From: Pseudomonadota bacterium
Lineage (GTDB): Bacteria > Pseudomonadota > Gammaproteobacteria > Burkholderiales > Burkholderiaceae_C
Direction: 5' to 3'
NCBI GenBank assembly: GCA_022566735.1
Contig: JADFIG010000005.1
Span: forward strand, 119,821-183,820
Length of the DNA stretch: 64,000 bases
Shown: positions 49,295-57,758 of the stretch, piece after piece
Layout: each line of letters opens with the position of its first letter
Position numbering within the stretch: the first letter of the stretch is position 1
The notes under the pieces: generated by a model
What the model saw: the letters and a program-made list of their open reading frames with translations, nothing else
Database searches by the model: none
Told to the model about the DNA's origin: nothing
Program-made: the position numbers and the translations under genes

Positions 49295-50671
49295 ATGAAG
49301 AAGACAACCCCCTTCGACCTCACGTTTTACGGCGCCACGGCCACCGTCACCGGCTCCAAGACCCTGGTGGAGGTGGCGGGCAAGCGCCTGCTGGTCGACT
49401 GCGGCCTGTTCCAGGGCTTCAAGACCCTGCGCGAGCGCAACTGGGCGCCGCTGCCCTTCGATCCGGCCAGCCTGGACGCCGTGCTGCTGACGCACGCCCA
49501 CATCGACCACAGCGGCGCCTTGCCCCTGCTGATGCGCCAGGGCTTCAAGGGCCGCATCTGGACGTCGGCGGCCTCGCGGGAGCTCTGCGAGATCCTGCTG
49601 CAGGACACGGCCCACCTGCAGGAAGAAGAGGCGCGCTACCGCAACCGGCATGGCGCCACCAAGCACTCGCCGGCCCAGCCGCTCTACACCGTGCAGGACG
49701 CGCGGCACAGCCTGGAGCACATGCACGCCATCGGCCACGACGGCATGCTGCAGCTGGGCGATGGCGTGGAGGTGCAGTTCACCTCGGCCGGGCACATCCT
49801 GGGTGCCAGCAGCGTGCGCGTGGCGCACGAGGGGCGCTCGGTGCTGTTCTCCGGCGACCTGGGCCGCGACGACGACCTGGTGATGCTGCCGCCGACCACC
49901 GGCCAGCAGGCCGACTGGGTCGTCGTCGAATCCACCTACGGCGACCGCCAGCACATCGATGTCGATCCGGTCGAGCAACTGGGCGACATCGTCCGGCGCA
50001 CGGCCGCGCGCGGTGGCGTCGTCATCATCCCCGCCTTTGCGGTGGGCCGCACGCAGGGCCTGCTGTACGCGCTCTACCGCCTGCGCCAGGCCGGGGCCAT
50101 CCCGGAGCTGCCGGTGGTGCTGGACAGCCCCATGGGCATCGCCGCCACGGGCCTGTACGAGCGCCACTGCGAGTTGCACCGCCTCAGCCGCGAGGAGTGC
50201 GATGGCATCCGGCACATGACCCGTTTCGTGCGCGATGTCGAAGAGTCGAAGGCGCTGATGCGCCAGCGCTACCCCATGGTCATCATCGCGGGCAGCGGCA
50301 TGGTCACTGGCGGGCGGGTGTTGCACCACCTGGCCAATTACGGGCCGCACACGCGCAATTCGGTCGTGCTCAGTGGCTTCCAGGCGGGGGGCACGCGCGG
50401 TGCGGCGCTGGCCGACGGCGCCAAGGCGGTCAAGCTGTTTGGCGAGTACGTGTCCATCCGTGCCGAGGTGACGCAGATCGAGGGCCTGTCGGCGCACGCC
50501 GACCAGTCGGGGCTGCTGGGCTGGCTCCAGGCCCTGGGCCAGGCGCCGCAGCAGGTGTTTGTGACCCATGGCGAGCCGCAGGCCGCCGACACGCTGCGCC
50601 TGCGCATCACCGAGACGCTGGGCTGGAAGGCCCGTGTGCCCGACTACCGTGAGACCTTCCGCCTGGCGTGA
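49295..50671 (+). CDS. beta-CASP metallo-beta-lactamase-fold hydrolase (RNA-processing type)
   Basis: A 458-residue protein with the metallo-beta-lactamase core (LTHAHIDHSGALPLL near 65, zinc ligands; FTSAGHILGASSV near 165; FSGDLGRDDD near 187), the beta-CASP insert (ESTYGDR near 210, AFAVGRTQ near 245) and the C-terminal RMMBL motif GLSAHADQSGLLGWL near 400. Archaeal and bacterial relatives are RNases related to CPSF73, but bacterial roles are mostly unproven. ATG 49295 follows the YqjK-like stop by 40 bases. Confidence 0.9.
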   Translation: MKKTTPFDLTFYGATATVTGSKTLVEVAGKRLLVDCGLFQGFKTLRERNWAPLPFDPASLDAVLLTHAHIDHSGALPLLMRQGFKGRIWTSAASRELCEILLQDTAHLQEEEARYRNRHGATKHSPAQPLYTVQDARHSLEHMHAIGHDGMLQLGDGVEVQFTSAGHILGASSVRVAHEGRSVLFSGDLGRDDDLVMLPPTTGQQADWVVVESTYGDRQHIDVDPVEQLGDIVRRTAARGGVVIIPAFAVGRTQGLLYALYRLRQAGAIPELPVVLDSPMGIAATGLYERHCELHRLSREECDGIRHMTRFVRDVEESKALMRQRYPMVIIAGSGMVTGGRVLHHLANYGPHTRNSVVLSGFQAGGTRGAALADGAKAVKLFGEYVSIRAEVTQIEGLSAHADQSGLLGWLQALGQAPQQVFVTHGEPQAADTLRLRITETLGWKARVPDYRETFRLA

Positions 50672-50680
50672 ACGCCGGCA

Positions 50681-50725
50681 GGGCTGGGCAGAGGCGGGCT
50701 GAGCAGAGGCGGGCTGGGCAGGGCG
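50681..50725 (+). repeat. 15-base tandem repeat between convergent genes
   Basis: GGGCTGGGCAGAGGC, GGGCTGAGCAGAGGC, GGGCTGGGCAGGGCG: three near-identical units filling the short space between the beta-CASP hydrolase and the esterase gene. Confidence 0.8.
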
Positions 50726-50731
50726 GCGGGT

Positions 50732-51760
50732 TCAGCGCCGCATGAAGAACTCGCCGATGAGGTCGGTGGCCGAGAGGGCCTGGGAGCCCTGTGCGCCACC
50801 CATGGGCTTGCGCCCGCCGGGCCAGCTGTGGCCGCCGGAGTCGGTCACGCACAGCTTGACCTGGCTGCCGCCGCGGCAGGCGCTGTAGAGGTCGCAGTGG
50901 GCGCCGGGCACCGCCAGCACGCGCTGGGGCTCGCCCTGGCAGCCGTCCAGCGCCACCCATTTGGCGATGGTCTTGGGCACGGAGACGAAGTCGGTCATCT
51001 GCGAGGCCTTGCTGCCCGCGCCGCCGTTGAAGAGCACGCGCTCGTCGTCCACGGCATGGATGTGCAGCACCGACACCGGCCGCGAGGGCGTGCAGCTCAG
51101 GGTGTTGTCGGTGCCGGCCACCGCGGCGATGGCGGTGAAGCTGTCGGCCATCTCGCAGGCCAGGCGGTAGGACATCATCCCGCCGTTGGACATGCCGGTG
51201 GCGAACACGCGGGACGCATCCACGTTGAGCTGCTGCTTGAGCCGCGCCAGCAAGGCCCGCACGAAGCCGACGTCGTCCGCGCCACGGTCGCGTGCCTCGC
51301 CGCAGCAGGCGCCGGCGTTCCAGGTGGCCATCTTGCCGCCGGGCAGCCGGCCCACGCCGTTGGGGAAGACGACCACGTAGCCGAGTTCGTCGGCCTTGCT
51401 GATCTGGCCGTAGTGGCGGTCGTTGGCCTGGACGTTCATGTTGCCGCCGCCGCCGTGGAAGGCCAGCACCAGCGCGGTGGGTCTGTCCGGCGAGTAGCCG
51501 CGCGGCACATGGACCTTGTAGCGCCGGGTTTCGCCGCCATGCACCAGGGTGAAGTCGCGGTCACCGGGCGTGGTGATGGGCTCGACGGCCGCGTCGGGCG
51601 CGCTGGTCTGGCTGGCCGGGGACTGCAGCCGTTCGCGCAGGCGGTCGCTCAAGCGGGCCTCGGCGGCCTGCGGCAGCAGGGCCCACACACAGAGCATGCC
51701 GAACAAGCCGAGCAGGGCCCGCGGATGCGGCCGCGCGGCGCGGGGGTGGGCACAGGGCAT
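50732..51760 (-). CDS. secreted PHB-depolymerase-family esterase (LpqC-like)
   Basis: A 342-residue alpha/beta hydrolase with a signal peptide (LLGLFGMLCVWALLPQAAEA, cut near residue 36). Oxyanion-hole motif LVLAFHGGGGNMN near 100, nucleophile Ser in ATGMSNGGMMSYRLACEMAD near 190, and catalytic His in TDSGGHSWPGG near 305. The family includes poly(3-hydroxybutyrate) depolymerases and feruloyl or acetylxylan esterases; no substrate-binding domain is attached, so the substrate is open. Paired cysteines (WNAGACCGEA) suggest disulfides. GGAGG precedes ATG 51760. Confidence 0.86.
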   Translation of the reverse strand: MPCAHPRAARPHPRALLGLFGMLCVWALLPQAAEARLSDRLRERLQSPASQTSAPDAAVEPITTPGDRDFTLVHGGETRRYKVHVPRGYSPDRPTALVLAFHGGGGNMNVQANDRHYGQISKADELGYVVVFPNGVGRLPGGKMATWNAGACCGEARDRGADDVGFVRALLARLKQQLNVDASRVFATGMSNGGMMSYRLACEMADSFTAIAAVAGTDNTLSCTPSRPVSVLHIHAVDDERVLFNGGAGSKASQMTDFVSVPKTIAKWVALDGCQGEPQRVLAVPGAHCDLYSACRGGSQVKLCVTDSGGHSWPGGRKPMGGAQGSQALSATDLIGEFFMRR

Positions 51761-51786
51761 GGCGCCTCCAGAAAGGTGAGGGGGGC

Positions 51787-52551
51787 TCAGGGCCGCAACG
51801 CCGAGCGTCCCCAGCGTTGGCGCACGTCGTCGGCCGCGGGCACCAGGGCCAGCGACGCCAGCAGCAGGGACAGCGGCAGCGTCATGGCGTAGCCCAGGTG
51901 CTTGAAGCCGAGCGCGCCGATGACCCCTCCCAGGAAAAACGCCCCCACCAGCGCCGACAAGGTGGCCAGGCGCTGCGGGTTGGCGCGCACCGGCGGGGCG
52001 ATGGACTCGGGCAGGTGGTTCCAGTAGAGCAGCTTGCCCAGTTCGATGCCGATGTCGGTGATCATGCCGGTGATGTGGGTGGTGCGGATCTCCGCGTTCG
52101 ACACCTTGGTGATGACGGCATTCTGCAAGCCCATCATGAAGCACAGCACCACCACGGTGGCGGGCACGAAGTCCTCGCCGATTTCGGCCAGCTGCGAGCC
52201 CAGCAGGCCGAACAGCAGCATCCAGATGGCCTCCAGCAGCAGGGGCAGGGCGTACTGGCTGTGCAGGTGGCGCCGCTGCGCCAGGTTGACCAGCACCGCG
52301 GTGGTGCCTGCGCCCAGGATGAAGGACACCAGCCCGCCCAGGGCCGACAACGCCAGGGGGAGGTTGCCCAGCACCAGCTCGTCGGCCATGGACGAGAGCA
52401 GGCCCGTCATGTGCGAGGTGTACTGCTGAACCGCCAGAAAGGCGCCCGCGTTGGTCGCGCCGGCCACGAAAGCCAGGGCGATGCCCAGCTGCCGGTTGGC
52501 GGCCGGAGTGCGTTCACGACCGATGAGCCGACGCGCGTATTCGATGGGCAT
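51787..52551 (-). CDS. YoaK/DUF1275 membrane protein
   Basis: A 254-residue protein with about six hydrophobic helices and the DUF1275 signatures ALAFVAGATNAGAFLAVQQYTSHMTG near 25-50 and GLQNAVITKVSNAEIRTTHITGMITDIGIELG near 140-170. Function unknown; likely a small transporter-like protein. It lies 26 bases upstream of the esterase on the same strand. Confidence 0.87.
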   Translation of the reverse strand: MPIEYARRLIGRERTPAANRQLGIALAFVAGATNAGAFLAVQQYTSHMTGLLSSMADELVLGNLPLALSALGGLVSFILGAGTTAVLVNLAQRRHLHSQYALPLLLEAIWMLLFGLLGSQLAEIGEDFVPATVVVLCFMMGLQNAVITKVSNAEIRTTHITGMITDIGIELGKLLYWNHLPESIAPPVRANPQRLATLSALVGAFFLGGVIGALGFKHLGYAMTLPLSLLLASLALVPAADDVRQRWGRSALRP

Positions 52552-52662
52552 GGTGTTCCATTGTCGCGCAAGGCCCGGCCCTTGTGGTGGCTTGTGGGGG
52601 CTTGTGCCGCAGGGAAAGCCGGGGGAAGTCAGGGGAAGGGCGCGCGGGCGTTGCGGCATCCC

Positions 52663-52668
52663 TACAAT
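52663..52668 (+). promoter_or_regulatory. possible -10 hexamer of a leaderless uvrD promoter
   Basis: TACAAT ends 7 bases before the uvrD ATG with no ribosome site in between, the same geometry as before the hybrid kinase gene at 6166. Confidence 0.4.
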
Positions 52669-52675
52669 CCCGGCC

Positions 52676-55096
52676 ATGACCGTGTCCCCTTCGTCCGCCG
52701 CCCTGTCCTCCCCGCTGCTCGCCGGCCTCAACCCCGAGCAGCTGGCCGCCGTCACCGCCCCGCCGGGGCCGGCGCTCATCCTGGCCGGCGCGGGCTCGGG
52801 CAAGACGCGCGTGCTGACCACCCGCATCGCCTGGTTGCTGCAGACGGGGCAGGCCTCGCCGGCGGGCATCATGGCCGTGACCTTCACCAACAAGGCCGCG
52901 AAAGAGATGCAGGCGCGCCTGTCGGCCATGCTGCCGGTGAACACGCGGGCGATGTGGATCGGCACCTTCCACGGCCTGTGCAACCGCTTCCTGCGGGCCC
53001 ACGCCAGGATCGCCGGCCTGCCGCAGGCCTTCCAGATCCTGGACACGCAGGACCAGCTCTCCGCCGTCAAGCGCGTCATCAAGGCGCTGCAGTTCGACGA
53101 AGAAAAGTGCATCCCGAAGGCCACCAGCTACTTCATCGCCAACGCCAAGGACGCCGGCCAGCGCCCCAAGGACCTCCAGCCGCGCGACGAACTCGGCCGC
53201 ATGCAGCTGGCCGTCTACCAGGCTTACGAGGACCAGTGCCAGCGCGAAGGCGTGGTCGATTTCGCCGAGCTGATGCTGCGCACCTACGAGATCATGCGCG
53301 ACCACCCCGAGGTCCGCGAGCACTACCAGCGCCGATTCAAGCACATCCTGGTCGACGAGTTCCAGGACACCAACCGCCTGCAGTACCTCTGGCTGAAGAT
53401 GTTCGCCGGCAGCCCCGGCGTCACGGGCACCAGCGTGTTCGCGGTGGGTGACGACGACCAGAGCATCTACGCCTTCCGTGGCGCGCAGGTCGGCAACATG
53501 GCCGACTTCGAACGCGAGTTCCGCGTGCCCCACGTCATCAAGCTGGAGCAGAACTACCGCAGCCACGGCCACATCCTCGATGCCGCCAACACCCTGATCG
53601 CGCAGAACAGCAAGCGCCTGGGCAAGAACCTGCGCACCGACGCCGGCCTGGGCGAGCCCATCCGCGTGCACGAGGCGGCCAGCGATTTCGCCGAAGCGCA
53701 GTGGATGCTCGACGAGATCCGCCAGGTCAAGCGCGACGGTCACCCGCTGCACGAAGTGGCCGTGCTCTACCGCAGCAACGCGCAGTCGCGGGTGATCGAG
53801 TCGGCGCTGTTCAACGCCGGCGTGCCCTACAAGGTCTATGGCGGCCTGCGCTTCTTCGAGCGCGCCGAAGTCAAGCACGCGCTGGCCTACCTGCGCCTGA
53901 TCGAGAACCCCAGCGACGACACCAGCTTCCTGCGCGTGGTGAACTTCCCCGCCCGCGGCATTGGCGCGCGCAGCATCGAGCAATTGCAGGATGCCGCCCG
54001 CGCCAGCGGCCGCAGCCTGGCGCAGAGCGTGACGGCCGTGCCCGGCAAGGCCGGCGCCAACCTGCAGGCCTTCATGGCCCTGATCGACACCCTGCGCGAG
54101 GCCATCCGCGGCCTGACGCTGCGCGACATCATCGAGCACGTGGTCGAGGCCTCGGGCCTGGCCGAGCACTACCGCGCCGAGAAGGACGGGCAAGAGCGCG
54201 TGGAGAACCTGGCCGAACTGGTCAACGCCGCCGAGGCCTTCGTCACGCAAGAGGGCTTCGGCAAGGACGCCGTGGCCCTGCCGGTGGACGAGCCTGCCGG
54301 TGCCATCGCCCAAGGCCTGCCCGCGGCCGTGGCCCAGGTCGACCTGCAGCCCGATGCCGAGACGGGCGAGATCATCTCGCCGCTGCTGGCCTTCCTGACG
54401 CACGCCTCGCTGGAGGCCGGCGACAACCAGGCCCAGGCCGGCCAGGACGCCGTCCAGCTCATGACCATCCATGCGGCCAAGGGGCTGGAGTTCCACCACG
54501 TCTTCCTCACCGGCCTGGAAGAGGGCTTGTTCCCCCACGAGAACTCGCTGACCGACACCGATGGCCTGGAAGAAGAACGCCGCCTGATGTACGTGGCCAT
54601 CACGCGGGCCCGCCAGCGTCTCTACATCAGCTTCAGCCAGACGCGCATGCTGCACGGCCAGACCCGCTACAACGTCAAGAGCCGCTTCCTCGACGAACTG
54701 CCCGAAGAGGCGCTCAAGTGGCTGACGCCGCGCAACCAGGGCTTCGGCTCGGGCTTCGAGAAGCCCTACCGCGACGCCTGGGCCAGTGGCAAAGGCATGG
54801 GCTCGATGGTGGGCGCGGGCGCCCAGCCCTTTCGCCAGGCACCGGCCTGGGGCGGGGCCAGGCGCGCCGAGGACAATTTCAAGGACCTCACCGCGCCCAT
54901 CCCCAAGGCCATGGCCCAGGCCAAGACCGAGGCGGGCTTCCGTGCGGGCCAGAGCGTCTTCCACAACAAGTTCGGCGAGGGCGTCATCCTCACGCTGGAG
55001 GGCAATGGCCCGGACGCCCGCGTGCAGGTCAACTTCGGCCGCCACGGCACCAAGTGGCTGATGCTGAGCGTGGCCAAGCTGACGCCCATCGAGTGA
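52676..55096 (+). CDS. uvrD: UvrD/PcrA-type DNA helicase
   Basis: An 806-residue SF1A helicase (3'-5') for nucleotide excision and mismatch repair and for removing stalled complexes. Motifs: Walker A LAGAGSGKTRVLT near 38, FTNKAAKEM near 72, DEFQDTN near 230, VGDDDQSIYAFRGA near 260, QNYRS near 300, and TIHAAKGLEFHHVFLTGLEEGLFPHENS near 598-625. The C-terminal ~90 residues end in the RNA-polymerase-interacting Tudor-like segment (FHNKFGEGVILTLEGNGPDARVQVNFG). No LexA box was found in front. Confidence 0.95.
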   Translation: MTVSPSSAALSSPLLAGLNPEQLAAVTAPPGPALILAGAGSGKTRVLTTRIAWLLQTGQASPAGIMAVTFTNKAAKEMQARLSAMLPVNTRAMWIGTFHGLCNRFLRAHARIAGLPQAFQILDTQDQLSAVKRVIKALQFDEEKCIPKATSYFIANAKDAGQRPKDLQPRDELGRMQLAVYQAYEDQCQREGVVDFAELMLRTYEIMRDHPEVREHYQRRFKHILVDEFQDTNRLQYLWLKMFAGSPGVTGTSVFAVGDDDQSIYAFRGAQVGNMADFEREFRVPHVIKLEQNYRSHGHILDAANTLIAQNSKRLGKNLRTDAGLGEPIRVHEAASDFAEAQWMLDEIRQVKRDGHPLHEVAVLYRSNAQSRVIESALFNAGVPYKVYGGLRFFERAEVKHALAYLRLIENPSDDTSFLRVVNFPARGIGARSIEQLQDAARASGRSLAQSVTAVPGKAGANLQAFMALIDTLREAIRGLTLRDIIEHVVEASGLAEHYRAEKDGQERVENLAELVNAAEAFVTQEGFGKDAVALPVDEPAGAIAQGLPAAVAQVDLQPDAETGEIISPLLAFLTHASLEAGDNQAQAGQDAVQLMTIHAAKGLEFHHVFLTGLEEGLFPHENSLTDTDGLEEERRLMYVAITRARQRLYISFSQTRMLHGQTRYNVKSRFLDELPEEALKWLTPRNQGFGSGFEKPYRDAWASGKGMGSMVGAGAQPFRQAPAWGGARRAEDNFKDLTAPIPKAMAQAKTEAGFRAGQSVFHNKFGEGVILTLEGNGPDARVQVNFGRHGTKWLMLSVAKLTPIE

Positions 55097-55251
55097 GTGG
55101 CAGGTGGCCGGCCGCAGGGGCCATTGAGCGCATGCAAGGCCGCCATAGGCGCAATTGCGACAAGGCCCCGGCCATGGGCGCTTGCCCGCGCTAAAGTCTT
55201 TCCCAAGGCACCCCGCCCCTCCATTGCCCACTTCGTCAGGAGATCCGCACC

Positions 55252-55788
55252 ATGGCCAAGACCGACAAGAAGCCTGCTGAAAAGAAGCCCGTTGAGAAGA
55301 AGCCCGCCAAGGCCGCTGCCATCGACATCGGCATTTCCGCCAGCGACCGCGCCGCCATCGCCAAAGGCCTCAATGGCCTGCTGGCCGACACCTTCACGCT
55401 CTACCTGACCACGCACAACTTCCACTGGAACGTGACGGGGCCGATGTTCAACACCCTGCACACCATGTTCATGGCGCAGTACACCGAGCTGTGGAACGCG
55501 GTGGACCCGATCGCCGAACGCGTGCGTGCCCTGGGCTACCCGGCCATCGGCTCCTTCGCCGACTTCGCCAAGGCCAGCACCCTGCCCGATGCGCCCGCCC
55601 AGCCGCCCAAGGCCAAGGAGATGATCCGCACCCTGGTGGCCGGTCACGAGGCCGTGGCCCGCACCGCGCGCGCCCTGTTCCCGCTGGTGGACGAGGCCTC
55701 CGACGAGCCTTCCGCCGACCTGCTCACCCAGCGCCTGGACGTGCACGAAAAGGCCGCCTGGATGCTGCGTTCGCTGCTGGAAGAATGA
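55252..55788 (+). CDS. dps: Dps-family DNA-binding ferritin with lysine-rich N-terminal tail
   Basis: A 178-residue Dps/ferritin-like protein that stores iron, detoxifies peroxide and condenses DNA in stationary phase. The ferroxidase-site helices are clear: TTHNFHWNVTGPMFNTLHTMF near 48-68 and ELWNAVDPIAERVRALG near 75-91. The first 22 residues (KTDKKPAEKKPVEKKPAKAA) form a basic tail from three 15-base repeats, suitable for DNA contact. AGGAG lies 9 bases before the ATG. Oddly, its stop overlaps the start of a glycosyltransferase gene (ATGA). Confidence 0.94.
   Translation: MAKTDKKPAEKKPVEKKPAKAAAIDIGISASDRAAIAKGLNGLLADTFTLYLTTHNFHWNVTGPMFNTLHTMFMAQYTELWNAVDPIAERVRALGYPAIGSFADFAKASTLPDAPAQPPKAKEMIRTLVAGHEAVARTARALFPLVDEASDEPSADLLTQRLDVHEKAAWMLRSLLEE
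55267..55311 (+). repeat. 15-base tandem repeat encoding the Dps basic tail
   Basis: Three units of AAGAAGCCNGYNRAR type (KKPAE, KKPVE, KKPAK). Confidence 0.85.
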
Positions 55789-56795
55789 GCCCGACCGGGA
55801 CGGGGACGCACGCCGTCCGTGTCTCGGCGATCGTTGCGGCCCACAACGCGGCGGCCTTCATCGGCCAGGCCGTGGACAGCGTTCTGGCCCAGGACCACGG
55901 TGACATCGAGCTCATCGTGGTCGACGATGCCTCCACCGATGGCACGGCCGAGGTGCTGCAAGCCCATGCCGATGCGGGGCGGTTGCGCCTCGTCCGGCTG
56001 CCACGCAACCAGGGCGTGGCGGCGGCCCGCAATGCCGGCCTGCGTGCCGCCACGGGCGAGGTCATCGCCTTCCTGGATGCCGATGACCTCTGGCTGCCGC
56101 ACCACGTTTCGCGGGCGCTGGGCGTGCTGGCGCGCCACCCCGACATCGACGTCGTGCTGCAGAACTTCGCGGTGCGCGACCTGCACAGCGGGGCCCACCT
56201 GGGCGACTGGTTCGACTTGCGCCGCGCGGCCTTGCAGGCCCTGCAATGCACGCCCCTGGAGGCGCAGACGCAGCGGGTGGATGGCGGCTTCCTGGGGGCG
56301 CTGATGGTGGGCTGTTTCGTGCACCTGCAGGCCACGGTGGTGCGCCAAGCGGTGTGCAGGCAGGTGATGTTCGATGAGCGTCTGCGTTGCTCGGAAGACG
56401 TCGACTGGGCGGCGCGCACCGTGCATGTGGCCGGCGCGCGCTGGGCCTGCGTGGCGCAACCCAGCAGCATCTACCACCGCCATGCCGACAGCCTGACCAG
56501 CGACACGCGTGCCAACCACGAGGCCATCGAGCTCACGGGCGTCAAGCTCTTCACCGGGTACCTGGCCTGGCCGGGCCTGTCGCCCCGGGATCGCCGCCTC
56601 ATCCGCCGCGCGCTGCTGCGCTCCTGCCTGGACCTGAGCTATTTCGCCCGCCAGGACGAGCGTGTGGCACCGGCCTGGCGGCACTGGGCACACAGCCTGC
56701 GCCATGGCCTGACGCGGGCGCAATGGGTGGAGGGCCTCAAGCTGCTGGTGCTGTCGCCCGGCATGTGGTGGCGGGGGCGCTCAGTCCGGGCCTGA
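55785..56795 (+). CDS. family 2 glycosyltransferase
   Basis: A 336-residue GT-A enzyme: VSAIVAAHNAAAFIGQAVDSVLAQ at 13-36, VVDDASTDGT near 46, NQGVAAARNAGLRAATGEVIAFLDADDLWLP near 75-103 (DxD-type metal site DAD), and ED motif in CSEDVDWAAR near 205. It transfers a sugar from a nucleotide donor, probably to a surface glycan together with the convergent GT32-like gene and flippase. Overlaps dps by 4 bases and the next gene by 15 bases at its 3' end. Confidence 0.9.
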   Translation: MSPTGTGTHAVRVSAIVAAHNAAAFIGQAVDSVLAQDHGDIELIVVDDASTDGTAEVLQAHADAGRLRLVRLPRNQGVAAARNAGLRAATGEVIAFLDADDLWLPHHVSRALGVLARHPDIDVVLQNFAVRDLHSGAHLGDWFDLRRAALQALQCTPLEAQTQRVDGGFLGALMVGCFVHLQATVVRQAVCRQVMFDERLRCSEDVDWAARTVHVAGARWACVAQPSSIYHRHADSLTSDTRANHEAIELTGVKLFTGYLAWPGLSPRDRRLIRRALLRSCLDLSYFARQDERVAPAWRHWAHSLRHGLTRAQWVEGLKLLVLSPGMWWRGRSVRA

Positions 56796-57758
56796 GGGCG
56801 TGACCGAGTCCGCAGCGATGTTCGCGCCAGGCGGCCGGGCCCGTGTCCGCAGGCGTGTCAGGCTTGGCAGGTGCCGCCGCAGCGCGACCAGCAGCCGCAG
56901 CGCGCCTTGCTGCACCCGCAGGGCGTGCTGTTGCGTGCCCCGTGCGAGCGCGAAAGCGCCTTGCCCCGGCATGGACAGCTGCACGATGGGCTCGCTGAGC
57001 AGCGAGTAGTGCGTGTCGCCCAGGCGGGTGATGTGGTCGTCGCTCCTGGGGAAGAAGCTGTAGCTCATCCAGCCCGCGCCTTCCACATCGACGAAGCGAT
57101 GGGGGTGCTGGTCCAGGATGGGGTGGATGGCCAGCGAATAGGCAATCGGCCCGGTCACGCGCAGCACGCCCATGCGCCCGAAGTGCGCCGGCATCGGGCG
57201 GTGGCTCAGGATGTTGCGGATCACCCGCTCGCAGGTGGCGCGCAGGTAGGGGTGGCCGGCTGCCGCGGCGATGAACCACTGCTGGTACTCGCCGCCCGGG
57301 ATGTGGGCGATGTCCTTGTGCAGGCCCCAGTCCGAGTAGGTGCCCTGGGGTCCGTTGTCCCACTGGGACAGGATGAAGCGGTCGTGCGCCTTCAGCCACT
57401 GCGACAGCGGCACGAGCGTGGTGCTCTTGGCGTCCAGGTACAGCCCGCCCAGCCGGTGCAGGCACAGGTAGCGGAACAGGTCGGCGCGGGCCGCACCGTA
57501 GCGCGGGTTGAGCCGCCGGTAGACGGACAGCGTGGCCGCGCCGAAGTGCTGCGCCAGGAAGTGCGCGATGTCCTGGTCGTCGTACACCGTCAGCGTCCAG
57601 TCCGGGTTGAGCTGGCGGATGCGCGCGATGTTGGCCTGCAGTTCCTTGCTCAGACTGCGCTTGCAGCGCACCGTCAGGTGGATGCGGCGGGGAATGGGCT
57701 CGTCCGTGAACCCCTCGCGGTGGAGTTCCTGCAGGGCGGCGTGAAGGACGCGGTTCAC
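56781..57758 (-). CDS. GT32-like / capsular polysaccharide glycosyltransferase
   Basis: A 325-residue protein resembling OCH1-like or capsular polysaccharide synthesis transferases: PRRIHLTVRCKRSL near 22, LNPDWTLTVYDDQDIAHFL near 50, ARADLFRYLCLHRLGGLYLDAKSTTLVPL near 88-116. The usual DxD is represented by DAKS, a variant seen in this family as far as I recall. Start is GTG 57758, overlapping the flippase stop by 4 bases (GTGA). Acts presumably on a lipid-linked glycan in the cytoplasm before flipping. Confidence 0.83.
   Translation of the reverse strand: MNRVLHAALQELHREGFTDEPIPRRIHLTVRCKRSLSKELQANIARIRQLNPDWTLTVYDDQDIAHFLAQHFGAATLSVYRRLNPRYGAARADLFRYLCLHRLGGLYLDAKSTTLVPLSQWLKAHDRFILSQWDNGPQGTYSDWGLHKDIAHIPGGEYQQWFIAAAAGHPYLRATCERVIRNILSHRPMPAHFGRMGVLRVTGPIAYSLAIHPILDQHPHRFVDVEGAGWMSYSFFPRSDDHITRLGDTHYSLLSEPIVQLSMPGQGAFALARGTQQHALRVQQGALRLLVALRRHLPSLTRLRTRARPPGANIAADSVTPSGPD

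Noticed and set aside
50681..50725. Possible CRISPR or terminator array between convergent genes
   Set aside because: Three contiguous 15-base units, no spacers, no stem with T tract.
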